A stretch of 29,732 nt of DNA from Chara braunii (GCA_003427395.1 BFEA01000274.1:1648631-1678362); one strand, 5' to 3'; positions 1 to 10,029 are shown, numbered from the stretch's first letter. Notes: generated by a model from the letters alone, not told the origin. A program made the numbers and translations.

Positions 1-140
1 ACACTTAAGTGGCGGGCAAAGAGGCCGGTACCTAGCTATGGCCGCGACACCGAAGGTCGTGGCGGGGAAAACACTCAAGTGGCGGGGACAGAGGCAGGTA
101 CCTAGCTATGGCCGCGACACCGAAGGTCGTGGCGAGGAAA
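1..140. repeat. 70-bp tandem repeat array, right end
   Basis: Two consecutive units start at GGCGGGCAAAGAGGCC (11) and GGCGGGGACAGAGGC (81), exactly 70 bases apart. Each contains CCTAGCTATGGCCGCGACAC and GGGGAAAACACTCAAGTG. The array runs off the left edge of the window and breaks at about 139, where it joins GGCATTTCCAGAGG directly. The same 70-bp unit recurs at 14966-15215, and degenerate inverted copies lie near 16670-16735. This is the tandem part of the fold-back element described at 14889-16821. No coding role is visible. Confidence 0.9.
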
Positions 141-545
141 TTGGCATTTCCAGAGGCCCAGTACTGTCAGGTAGGCAGGTACCAACCCAAATCTCAGTGC
201 GTGTCGTAGCTGTACTCGACACAACACTAATCTAATCAACCCTTTGTCCTTCTCGGTCGAAGGGTATTACTACTGGTCATAATCATCACAATGCGCGTCA
301 TAACAACGCGCGCTCATACGCTCGAAATTTTCTCAACGATTTGCCCTGGCCTCAATGGCCGAGGAAATCGTTTCAAGTGTCACGCCAAAGCGTGCACACC
401 CTCTCCATTCCGAACCGGCTCCGCCAGGGTAGCCGACGTCGTCGTTGTGTCAAATGCAAAAGTATGGCCAAATACCTTTGTAAGGGTATTTGGTCCGACA
501 GTATTCCCAGACCCTATTAAGCGACGTCCCCGTCGCTAGGGACGT
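140..545 (+). mobile_element. Second copy of fold-back element segment (non-coding, hairpin-rich)
   Basis: From about 140 to 500 this stretch matches 15286-15650 nearly base for base, then the two copies diverge. Relative to the 15-kb copy it lacks the block between the 70-bp array and GGCATTTCCAGAGG. It contains a string of adjacent dyads: 293-311 (GCGCGT/ACGCGC), 335-372 (AACGATTT/AAATCGTT enclosing GGCC/GGCC), 379-392 (CACGC/GCGTG), 415-436 (CGGCT/AGCCG), 468-493 (12-pair palindrome) and 524-545 (ACGTCCC/GGGACGT). No transposase is encoded. A short open frame through it differs from its 15-kb counterpart by more amino-acid-changing than silent substitutions, which argues against a protein. 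Confidence 0.75.
468..493. repeat. 26-bp palindrome, copy 1
   Basis: CCAAATACCTTT and AAGGGTATTTGG are complementary apart from one T-G pair and flank a GT turn. Further copies lie at 15617, 15831 and 24122, which makes this a recurring family and not a chance dyad. Confidence 0.9.
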
Positions 546-1430
546 TTATCACAATCATCCATACAATTCCCCTTCATATCGTTTCCCATAATTAAATCAA
601 ATGATAAAATATGACATCATGATCGATAACATCACTGGACATATGATACAATACAAAACAATACATGTACGTCTCTCTCTCCTTCGAAGAGGAGGTAAGT
701 CCCTTTCCCAAAATAAGGCGCATCTTTGATAAGTGGATAGCCAAATCGGATTCCCTGGAAGTGTGGTTCAGGATTGACGTCGTCACCTCACTTTTCATTA
801 TAACTGTCGGGATTCTATCCCGGGTCTCCCACATTACAAAATGAGGTGGGGATACTTGATCCGTACTACAGTACATGAAATAGTTAGGTATGGCAACGCG
901 CCTTTCCTTTCCCCACACCCTTAGACTTTTGGCCAGGTCATCGTTGATTGTCTTCAGGGTCTCTTGTCCGCATGCGGACTTGACCTTTCAAACGCGGGTC
1001 CTAACCGAGACCTTGGATGTCCAACTTTCGATATTAATATCCAAAGTTGTCAACTGTCCTGCCCGAAGCCTAATACAGGAGGACGAGCAGTCTCCATCTT
1101 GACCCACCACAGGCCGGAGCTGCGGCCTACCGTGTTTGTTATATTAACGGTAGTCCCCGTATTGGTTGCACAATGACGGGTAAGTCCTATCATCAAAGAC
1201 CACATTCGACCCCTCTGATAACTACCTGAGTTGATTCCTTCATCAGGGTGGTCACCCTTCAGGTCTCAACTCCAGGCCAAAATCAGAAGGTCCGCTGTCT
1301 GGTTATACTTGGTCAGCAGCCCACGCTGGGAGTAACATCCTAACGATGCATATTTTTCACCATAGGCTTGGTAATTAAGTCCCTCAGACTGACCTCCTGA
1401 AGTGGATGAACGATGTTCAAAAAAATATTT
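546..1430. other. Non-coding stretch rich in dyads
   Basis: No recognisable gene. Visible inverted repeats are: 784-848 (CACCTCA, bulged C, TTTT pairing AAAATGAGGTG), 958-985 (GTCCGCATGCGGAC inside GGTC/GACC), 1022-1049 (28-nt palindrome CAACTTT-C-GATATT/AATATC-C-AAAGTTG), 1111-1128 (AGGCCG/CGGCCT), 1127-1153 (CTACCGT/ACGGTAG), 1225-1276 (GAGTTGA/TCAACTC extended by CCT/AGG past a bulge) and, inside the last, 1245-1258 (AGGGTG/CACCCT). An unrecognised 108-residue open frame on the minus strand (592-918) overlaps the first dyad; I see no domain in it and do not call it a gene. Confidence 0.6.
1022..1049. repeat. 28-nt near-perfect palindrome
   Basis: CAACTTTCGATATT is followed at once by its complement AATATCCAAAGTTG, with one C/C mismatch in fourteen pairs and no loop. 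A dyad this long with no spacer is not expected by chance in a 30-kb window. No second copy was seen here. Confidence 0.85.
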
Positions 1431-2900
1431 TAATCCTTGTCAGATTGCCACTTAGTGGATGAACAAGGACCATCGTCAGGCTGCCACTCAGGGATCGTGT
1501 CCTCCAAGTCTCGATCACAGCTCGGTCAAACACGCGTCTCGGGGATCTTTTCAAAATATACAAAAAAAAAATTGTTTTATGAAAAAAATGTTGGCTTCCA
1601 CGTTACCATTGATGCAAAGATATCTCACAAGACATCGATATATTCGAGTGAGTTCCTCGTTTGGATCTCACAAACTTATCTCAGACTAACCTCATAGAGT
1701 AATGAGCGGCGACCTTTCAAGACATACCTTTGATGTCTTTGCAAGCAGGACACTTATCGTGCCTGCCTAAAAATAATAATTTCAAGATTCAAAAACTAAG
1801 TTTAGGTCACCGTCATACTGATTCCTGAGGCTTCGCCATCAATAATATTTTGCACGAATGTTCGCATAATACTCATATCTGAGCATTTAGCTAAGCTGCC
1901 CCAAAAGGATTAAACCTTTCGACGACAATTATCAAAACTCAGCCACACTTATTCATCCAGATCGATATCATCAACGAAGAAACATGTCATAAGCAACTCG
2001 TTACTGTACGCAGGGTTTTCCCCCTGTTTTCACGAACCTTTACAATACAAGTGTAAGTGACATTCTCCTGCCAAAAGAAGGAATATATCTTAAGATGGTA
2101 TAAAAAATGTTTGAGACTGTAAGGAAAGTAAATCATAATTCATATAATATTAAAACAACCAGTCATACCAATTTAAACAAACAGCAAACTGATAACTTCG
2201 TTAACAATGAGAACAACTGTTACAATTGAGACTGCACAAGAACAATATCACAGTGAAGTTACAATGACAATGATAACGATGACATACAATATACTACTCC
2301 TTCAGGCTTAACAGGGGTATATTGTGCCGAGGGGTGGTGTAATCCGATTAAAGGATAACATCCCAGATCCCGAGCCCCGCTTTTAGGACTGAGCCTCACC
2401 ATATCTCCCTCCGATTCCGATGTTGCGACCCCATCAGTCGACTACTAATAGAGTAGGACAACCTCACCTCCCATAACCAAGGTTAGTGAGACCTTGACTA
2501 AGAAGGTGAGATGACTCTGCTCGACACGCGGTTAGGTCACTACTTCCCTTGTGGCGAACAATAGTCGCCTTTTCTACAAGCAGCGTCTTGATACGATCAC
2601 AACACCTTTCTCCTTTTCAACGGTAATGTAATCATCTCTCCTGTGCAAAAAAAAATGACAACACCCCACTATGGGCCAGGAACATTGTTCCGGCGTGAGT
2701 CTCACTACCGTCTACAGGACCTAACTATACCCTCTTCAAACCTCTCAGGCAAATGTATCAATCAACGTTGCAATCCCCCAAAGGAAAGGTTCTGCATGCT
2801 GACCTCTCTTGAGAGAATTTCTTCTCTGCAAGGGTTGGTCACTCCATTCACCTTTGGTCCCATGTCGAACGTGGATTTCATGCAGCCTTCCTACCCCTTT
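1431..2900. other. Unassigned non-coding DNA
   Basis: No gene, RNA gene or repeat family recognised. Small dyads are present: 1719-1739 (AAGACAT/ATGTCTT), 1745-1766 (GCAGG and CAC pairing GTG and CCTGC with one bulge) and a nested pair at 2463-2510 (CTCACCT/AGGTGAG enclosing CAAGGT/ACCTTG). Open frames on both strands near 2640-2950 are under 90 residues and show no known motif. Confidence 0.5.
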
Positions 2901-4785
2901 TAAGGAAAGCAATTCATAAACATATCTAAATAGATACAAGCAATCACCAAACAATTACCAAAACAATTCATACTTCACTCAACCAAGAACAAGACATACA
3001 ATGACACGTCACTTGAACATATATCATTCATTCCCACATACATTCATACATACTCAGTCATACACACTTACCATAGTGAGAATAAATAGTTTTATCACTC
3101 TTTATATGAATTGAAGCTCGAGGAGTCGGGTTGTCCTAAAGTGAACACTCCCATACTCCGATTGTACTGAGTAACCAATCTATAACATTCCGAGTAGCTC
3201 CAAAAATAAGATAGATATAATTAAATTCTTCATGCAATGACTCCTAAAGCTAAGTCGTCATCGTACTCTATCATATACAATATCAAACAGACACCTACTT
3301 TCACGTAGATAACCTGACATTACGTCTACTGTACTATTTGTCCCTTAATGATTAGCTAGTCGCTAAGTGGTTAACTAACTTGTATCTCATGAACCTCTAA
3401 AGATTAAATTATACTTTTTAATAAGCAACCTCATCAATCAGATCCCATACCAGATTAGCATAATATTTTAATCAGATCTCTACTAAATAGTTGACCCCCT
3501 AGCTGTCAAGACAACTACGCACAATATCACTCACTTTATTATCTATCAATCCTTCAATATGACTATAATCGGGTTTCTAAGGCTACAATGTCACATATAC
3601 CTCAAGCTTTGCTCGTTGAAAACATATGCTAAATGCTAAGATTCCTTTTGTACTTTGATAGGACCTAATATACAACCACTCACTATCGCTTCAATGCATA
3701 TATCATACGGATGTTACACGATACAACCTCAAAAGTTAGGCAACCGTTGAGAGACCGAGTCTATTATTAGGACCTATATCACATAACTCCAAGAATCTGA
3801 CGATCTGGTTAGACTACGTAAGCAATGACTAATAGAGTTAGTTTATTNACAGTCTCGTACTCAGACTATATGACAAATGACCTTGCAACGCATATAGTCC
3901 TCAAGTAGGTAGTCTAACACCTATATACTCTTCCAGGTCCTAAAATGCCTATTTGATACTTACACACGTTATTCAACTTCAAAAGGGATTTAACATTATA
4001 CCTCACCTGTCAAAGGGCAAGATTGAGATACGACCCTGATAGTAAGACTATTCATGACGATCCTGTATTACGAATCGAGACTTGATGAGATTGCTAGGAC
4101 CTGTAGACTTTACATTAAACAAGTTGTCTCATTGCCTGTACTATCGACACTAACTAAGGGTGTAGAGAGTTCTCTACCTTCTAAGGTGGTATGCAACGTA
4201 TTTGAATAGATAGTTCAGCTGGATAAATAATGAACCTCTGACATAACCTTGCAACTTAGATATGACTACAGAGGTACAAACAAAGAAAGAAGTGCTAACC
4301 TCCCAACAACTTAAAATAAATATAGACAAAGTGCAGAGTAAGCTATCTAGCTATGACGATAAGAGACCTAGTATAAATATCTCCTTTATATCATCTACAA
4401 TTCAGACTTTTTCAAAATGTATTACATTTACTAGTCGTTGTTTGCCTAGACTTCCAGTTGTCCTATGTCATAGTCTATTTTCTATGGACCTAGGTATATA
4501 GCCGAACCACCAGGCAATGTGACATCTGTTGACATCGCCGACGTGACCTCATTTTTTTTTTTTTTTTTCATGCGTGTAACATTCTAAGTGTCTATCGTAT
4601 GGTAACTCAACTCACAGAGAGAAGGTTAACCGACCCCCCATTTTTCAGGTCCAAACCCTAATTTCAGTTTTGGTCCTGTTAGTCAGGAGCTGAAAATGAA
4701 GGTCCCCGTTAACCATTTGTGAACTCACATACCACAAGTTATATTAGTTTGTTTAAAGGTTGTCGTTTTGCCGTGATCATCGTTT
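2901..4785. other. AT-rich unassigned DNA with dyads and a poly-T tract
   Basis: No gene recognised. A nested inverted repeat spans 3808-3918: GTTAGACTA pairs TAGTCTAAC on the outside and GACTATATG (3865) pairs CATATAGTC (3892) inside. Two touching hairpins lie at 4162-4177 (GTAGAGA/TCTCTAC) and 4176-4187 (ACCTT/AAGGT). A poly-T run sits at 4552-4568. The longest frame (4262-4501, 79 residues) resembles nothing I know. Confidence 0.5.
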
Positions 4786-5075
4786 TACCAAACCCGAGTT
4801 CGTTCACTGAGGACCTCGGCTGGAAAGCGAGATCCCCGGCAACGGCGCCACCTGTTGTCGTTGGCGGGGGACTTCACACCCAAGCAACAGTCTTAGGACA
4901 TCTCCAACGATAGTTAAGGTATCAAGTCATCAACCATATACATCTAATGATAACTTTTCAATTTGCCTAAATTTCCTATTACCGAACCCGAGTGTCGTTC
5001 CACCAGGGACAGCGGTAGGTAATCGTTATCCCCGGCAACGATGCCACCTGTCGCGCGCGGCGGTCCCACACCCTG
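4786..5075 (-). mobile_element. Tandem tRNA-Asp primer-binding-site-like blocks
   Basis: Read on the plus strand, ATCCCCGGCAACGGCGCCA (4832-4850) is identical to the last 19 bases of plant tRNA-Asp including CCA; the match stops in the T loop, where a real tRNA would continue as GGTTCG. A second copy at 5028-5046 differs at two bases. The 196-bp tandem repeat also carries ACCRAACCCGAGT upstream and CCACCTG downstream. Matching about 18-19 bases and then stopping is how an LTR-retrotransposon primer-binding site looks, here on the minus strand (TGGCGCCGTTGCCGGGGAT), preceded by CAGG. No gag-pol remains are visible below 4800, so this would be a relic or a miniature element. A retroposed tRNA fragment is the alternative. 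Confidence 0.55.
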
Positions 5076-6402
5076 ACGTAAAGTAGTTTTTGGTGTTGAA
5101 CCTCACGGTCGTGTCACGCAGGAGTTTTATAGGAGTTTCAGCGAAAAGACCAACTCCGACCGTGCGTGCGTGGTATACCTCTCGCGACTCCCTACGACAG
5201 GTTAGGGATCCCGCGAGGTACAACATACCTCCACCCGCGGGAGCTGTCACCATTCCTTAGGTGGGCGTATCCCTGTTGAACTACCGACCCACGCGCGAAG
5301 ACTTTTACATGCAATCGCAGAGGTAGGCCAGTCGAGGGTGTTTGCTCGATCGCCGTAGCATAGGCATACGCGCGGTTGAACGCCTAAGACTGACGCGTAT
5401 ATATGTCGGGCATCGGGGCGCAGATCTCCCGGACCGACTTACTAATCAGGTCGACTCGACTGACGTACGTTCGCTCATACTATGTTTTGCATATAAATAG
5501 TCTCCCTAGGTATGACTCATAGCTTATCCTATGTTGAAGCGGGACCCCTCTCGATACTTAAACTATCAGGGGTTGCTCATAAGAGACATAACCATCCTAC
5601 CTAGTGATTAAGTCCAATCAATGTATCTCTCTATGAAAACCATTTAACCATAGCATACATACATGTGAAATGAGATAAGGCTGAGTAATTAGGCGAGGAG
5701 ATGTCTTTCACATTTTACACAAACAGGGGCAAACATCAGAATGAACGAAGCTTTGACTTTTGAAAGAGAAACACTCAATAGGCTCTTGGCCTTTCAACAA
5801 ACATCACAGATAAAAGTAGGTTCATGGCCTGTCAAAGAAGAATGATATGAATAAGGCTCTCGNCCTTTGCCAATTGTCCTAATCTATCAACATCAAAGGG
5901 GTAAAGTCGNAAACCCAAACCAAATGTACAAAGGTTACGAGTCGACGAAATGTCTNAGTCGAGNCTCAGGTAAGCATAAGCAAATGCGAGTTGAGTGAAT
6001 AGCACGTGNTTGGTCGTCTCACTGACCTGCAGACAAGAGTCAATCACATTACACAATCCTTGCGAAGTCAACCATTCATTCACTTTCACACACATCACAC
6101 TTACGCTTCCAAACCTTTTAACNAGACATTCCCCTTTCGACTTAGTCATTCAAGGACCTCTTTTGACCAAACANAGACCCTTTAGACAAATGACCCGAAA
6201 CAGAAATGCCATTTAGTGCAAAGGTTGATGCAAAGTGTGGGTGTAGAGGGTGAGTGAAGGTTGAGTTGGATAACCAACCTTTTACCATATGGCAACAGCA
6301 TGCAGTCTTGCATAGACTCATAATGAGTCTTCTTGAGTAAGATGACCTACATTCACACACAGGTCACAAGATCTCAACATCTCCCTCACTATCGCCCCAC
6401 AC
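5076..6402. other. Unassigned DNA
   Basis: No gene or RNA recognised. Weak local repetition is visible at 5780-5880, where a phrase like AGGCTCTTGGCCTTTC recurs in decayed form. Single ambiguous bases cluster at 5863-6174, suggesting poorly resolved sequence. Open frames on both strands near 5830-6360 cross these ambiguous bases and overlap one another; none shows a known motif. Confidence 0.45.
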
Positions 6403-6512
6403 GAAGTTCAGCGATGTGAACTTCAATTCTATTGGTGGACTANAACATAGTCCGATCAAAAGTAAGTATGAAGTAAGAAGACTTCGACAAAANNCTTCAT
6501 TTCATACTCACT
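6403..6512. repeat. Three consecutive hairpins
   Basis: 6403-6424 is GAAGTTC/GAACTTC with an 8-nt loop. 6437-6453 is GGACTA/TAGTCC. 6461-6512 pairs AGTATGAA (6465) with TTCATACT (6501), extended by AGT/ACT outside and further partial pairing inside. Two ambiguous bases lie in the last loop. Function unknown; adjacency of three stems in 110 bases is the notable point. Confidence 0.7.
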
Positions 6513-6868
6513 CAAGCGTAGGATAACTCAGACATGAGTATCCCACCACTTGTTTTAGTCTAACTGGTTTAGACTTAAACAGACCATGGGATGACCCACA
6601 CAGGAGCACCCCACTTATAGTCTGTCAACCTAACTATCTAAGATATGTATACACGTAAAGACGGATAATAGGATGTTCCTCACCCTGGAGCCTTATCCTG
6701 TCACCCGTCCTATATCCGTACATCAATCAATCTACACTCACACTGGCTCTAGGCCAGCGTGCGCAAACCCATGCAGTGGCTCTAACTAGGCATGGGGTTC
6801 ACATGCACATGTCTGATTGCGCTGACAATCAGATCAGAACAAACGACATGGATGTAGTAATCATATCA

Positions 6869-6870
<2 letters not shown>
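6513..6870. other. Unassigned DNA before the TAA array
   Basis: No feature recognised. The last bases (about 6825-6870) resemble the context just before the next TAA tract only weakly. Confidence 0.4.
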
Positions 6871-6958
<88 letters not shown>

Positions 6959-6974
6959 TAATGATAATAATAAT
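6871..6974. repeat. (TAA)n microsatellite, tract 1
   Basis: About 35 TAA units with a few interruptions (AAATAA, AACAAT, GATAAT). It directly precedes the first 862-bp unit, as the later tracts precede the following units. Confidence 0.95.
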
Positions 6975-7739
6975 GCATGGAGTAGGCATAAGCGTGATAT
7001 ACAGAAGACAAAATATCAATCAATCATGCAAAAGTCCAGATGGTCAGGTAATGCGTAGAGAGTTGAGATGCATCAACATTCCATTCAAATGAAAGCATTA
7101 CAATGAGGTAATGAGTTACCGTTCAATCCGTAGGCCACACCCACACAATATCTAAGTCGCCCCTCCCTGTCTGTCGACCAGTACCTGGTCTATACTACCT
7201 GTCCCTCCTATCATATAAAACGGTTTTCACCTTCGCAGTCAGACATACAGATCCCAAGGTTCGATCCCTAGATCCCAGTTACATGTTTATAGTACCTTGC
7301 AGGTTTGATCCCATGACCTGCGCCGTAGGTGTCCTTTGCAGTTGTTGTAGGTCCGCGTAGGAGTCAGGTCTTGAACTGTGTACCTGTCGTGTAGGGTCAA
7401 GGTTGCAGGACTGAGTCCCCATGCAGTCAGCGGTACAGTCCAGACGGTCTAAGTCCAGTCCAGCAAGCATCACGAAGGACTGTGTGCACCGTGCCCCGTA
7501 TCAGTGTACATCTGTGTGAGACAGTGCAAGTCGCACACCGTAAAGACGCAGACTAGAACAAGAACCAACCTCTCCTACATAGTGCAGGATAGCACAGCGA
7601 AAGACCAAAGTACCAATGATCAGACCAATCAAATGTTCGTAATGCAGACCATGCATACATCATCAGCACCTGAGTCGCAAGGTGTGAAGTCTGTCCGCAT
7701 GCATGTAAGTGAGAAGAAAGCAAGTCGGATTTGCAGGAA

Positions 7740-7799
<60 letters not shown>

Positions 7800-7836
7800 T
7801 AATAATAATAATAAAAACAATAATGATAATAATAAT
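6975..7836. repeat. 862-bp tandem unit, copy 1 (with TAA tract 2 at 7741-7836)
   Basis: Begins GCATGGAGTAGGCATAAGCG and ends in a TAA tract; the identical start recurs at 7837, giving a period of 862. Agreement with copy 2 is about 95% by eye. The unit includes GGTTCGATCCC at 7258-7268, an exact fit to the RNA polymerase III B-box consensus, and CAGCAAGCATCACGAAGGAC near 7465, a phrase shared by all family members. Open frames within it translate the TAA tract as poly-Asn and are not genes. I cannot place the family. Confidence 0.9.
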
Positions 7837-8598
7837 GCATGGAGTAGGCATAAGCGTGATATACAGAAGACAAAATATCAATCAATCATGCAAAAGTCAA
7901 GATGGTCAGGTAATGCATAGAGAGCTGAGATGCATCAAAATTCCATTCAAATGAAAGCATTACAATGAGGTAATGAGTTACTGTTCAATCCGTCGGCCAC
8001 ACCCACACAATATCTAAGTCGCTCCTTCCTGTATGCCGACCACTACCTGGTCTACACTACCTGTCCCTCCTATCATATAAAACGGTTTTCACCCTCGCAG
8101 TCACACATGCAGATCCCAAGGTTCGATCCCTAGATCCCAATTACATGTCTATAGTACCTTGCAGGTTTGATCCCATGACCTGCGCCGTAGGTGTCCATTG
8201 CAGTTGTTGTAGGTCCTCGTAGGAGTCAGGTCTTGAACTGTGTACCTGTCGTGAAGGGCCAAGGTTGCAGCAGTGAGTCCCCATGCAGTCAGCGGTACAG
8301 TCCAGACGGTCTCTGTCCAGTCAAACAAGTATCACGAAGGACTGTGTGCACCGTGCCCCGTATCAGTGTACATCTGTGTGAGACAGTGCAAGTCGCATAC
8401 CGTAAAGGCGCAAACTAGAACAAGAACCAACCTCTCCTACATAGTGCAGGATAGCGCAGCAAAAGACCAAAGTACCAATGATCAGACCAATCAAATGTTC
8501 GTAATGCAGACCATGCATATATCATCAGCACCTGAGTCGCAGGGTGTGAAGTCTGTCCGCATGCATGTAAGTGTGAAGAAAGCAAGTCGGATTTGCAG

Positions 8599-8658
<60 letters not shown>
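7837..8658. repeat. 862-bp tandem unit, copy 2 (with TAA tract 3 at 8601-8658)
   Basis: Second head-to-tail copy of the unit, with a shorter terminal TAA tract. The B-box-like GGTTCGATCCC is kept at 8120-8130. Differences from copy 1 are scattered single bases, mostly C/T or G/A. Confidence 0.9.
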
Positions 8659-8660
<2 letters not shown>

Positions 8661-9200
8661 CGGATTTCACCATTTGTAGTAGCTGATGCAGATCCCCGGG
8701 CTCGATTCCTAGACCTCACCCTACCCATGTACAACATCTGTGTAGTCCCCGAGAGTTGAACCTGTAACCTGTGTATTCATACACAGTTGGTAGGTCTGTA
8801 ATAGGTCAACAGGCAGCAGGGGTTACATCTGTAGATCTATAGAGTAGAGGTCTTAGCGAGTTCCAGAAGTCTAGTTGTAGTCCTTCTCGAAGCCTTCTCG
8901 AAGGTCTGCAATTGGGCAAGTGGTCAAGTGGTGAGTCAAGTGGTGGACTAAACTGCAGTGCAATTGCGCAGGTTAGCAGTGAGTCCACAGTCAGTCAGCG
9001 GTAAGGTCTGCTCAGATCCCGTCTGGTCCAGCAAGTACCATGGGGCTGTGAGCACCATAGCCGATGGCAAGAGGGCAAGAGGTAGAAGTCTACCCTGCTG
9101 AGTCAACAGTCCAAGTCCCCAGTCGGTCCAGCAAGCACCGCATGGGACTGTGTGCTCGGGCCAGGGAAATGGGCCAGACCAACGACCTGCAAAAGTATAA
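8659..9200. repeat. Diverged copies of the 862-bp family
   Basis: After TAA tract 3 the sequence resumes at the internal AAAACGGTTTTCACC point of the unit and continues in diverged form (GGCTCGATTCC at 8699-8709 replaces the B-box-like GGTTCGATCCC). The phrase AGCAAGTACCATGG...GAGCACCATAG occurs at 9030 and again, altered, near 9130, so at least one further partial unit follows. Open frames here are short and lie on both strands. Confidence 0.7.
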
Positions 9201-9387
9201 ATCAAGAGGCAGCACCTCCGTCATTCATTCATTCATGCGGAAGCCCTGCGGAAGCGTTGCTACAGCGAGCTGTGCTTCGGTGGTCTGCAGGTTGTCCGAA
9301 GTCAGAGTGGGCTGAGAGGAGCTTAGCCATAGTAGTAGTAGCGAGTGATTGTAGCCGCCATAAGTTAGTGACGGCTTATTAGTATAT
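9201..9387. other. Unassigned spacer
   Basis: Contains CATTCATTCATTCAT (short tetranucleotide run near 9220) and GTAGTAGTAG near 9330. No gene seen. Confidence 0.4.
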
Positions 9388-9780
9388 ATGTGTATATGTG
9401 ACATACTACGTCACCCTGACTGTGTGTTTTCACTGTGTGCACTCTGTTCCATCGTGCACCGTGTGCCTGCGCACTGCGTTTCACTGTGTGTTTTCACTGT
9501 CACAGTATCTGTGTCTGTTTCCACGGTGTCTTGTTGTGTGAGTGTCTGTGTCACAGTCCATGTCACCGTGTATGTCACCATGTGACTGTATGCATGTGTG
9601 TCAATGTGACTGTGTGACTGTGCACTGTGTGGTTGTGTCACAGTATCCGTATCACTAAGTTTTCTGTATCTGAGTGACAGTCACCATGCACATGTGTGTG
9701 ACTGTGCACTGCGCTACTGTGCACTGTATGTGTACCCCAGTCTCACCCCGTGTGTGTGTAATTCTTACTGCGCGCGTGCG
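9388..9780. repeat. Degenerate TGTGAC/CACTGTG minisatellite
   Basis: Nearly 400 bases built from variants of GTGACTGTG, CACTGTGTG and GTCACAGT. Overlapping frames on both strands read as Cys/Val- or Thr/His-rich low-complexity peptides, the signature of a short tandem motif and not of a gene. Confidence 0.85.
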
Positions 9781-9815
9781 GGGTATCCAAGGTGATCCGG
9801 CGTATGCCATATCTT

Positions 9816-9966
9816 TCAGCATTGGACAGTTAAAACTGAACCCGTACCCGGGTTAAACATGCACCTGTCGAACAGAGGGTTGTTTGGGCGCTGAGTTGCC
9901 ATAGCCAGTTAAAACTGAAGCCGTACCCGAGTTTCTGCATCTTTGAGCATTGGACAGGTGCATGTT
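9816..9966. repeat. Inverted repeat enclosing two copies of a small palindrome
   Basis: ACATGCACCTGTC (9857-9869) is the exact complement of GACAGGTGCATGT (9953-9965). CAGTTAAAACTG, itself a dyad, occurs at 9827 and 9906, each followed by a CCGTACCC phrase, and AGCATTGGACAG occurs at 9818 and 9947. The block therefore mixes direct and inverted duplication. Function unknown. Confidence 0.8.
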
Positions 9967-10027
9967 GCCAGTTTGTTGTACTGCTGTTCACATGCATGAA
10001 AAGTGTGAATGAACGGGAGTATGATTT

Positions 10028-10029
<2 letters not shown>

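Noticed and set aside
291-539. 82-residue frame with a near-identical counterpart at 15440
   Set aside because: The two copies differ by four amino-acid replacements and only two silent changes, and the DNA is a chain of hairpins inside a repeat; no sign of protein selection.
592-918. 108-residue minus-strand frame of ordinary composition
   Set aside because: No motif recognised, and it overlaps a long dyad at 784-848; nothing beyond openness supports it.
4770-4852. Possible intact tRNA-Asp gene
   Set aside because: Only the last 19 bases match; the T loop and everything upstream do not, and 5' acceptor pairing at the right distance is missing.
7504-7920. Open frame ending in a long poly-Asn run (also at 8273, 10283 and 11244, and at 21729 on the minus strand)
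   Set aside because: The Asn run is only the TAA or TTG microsatellite read in one frame; other frames give poly-Ile or poly-Leu, and the rest of each frame is tandem repeat DNA.
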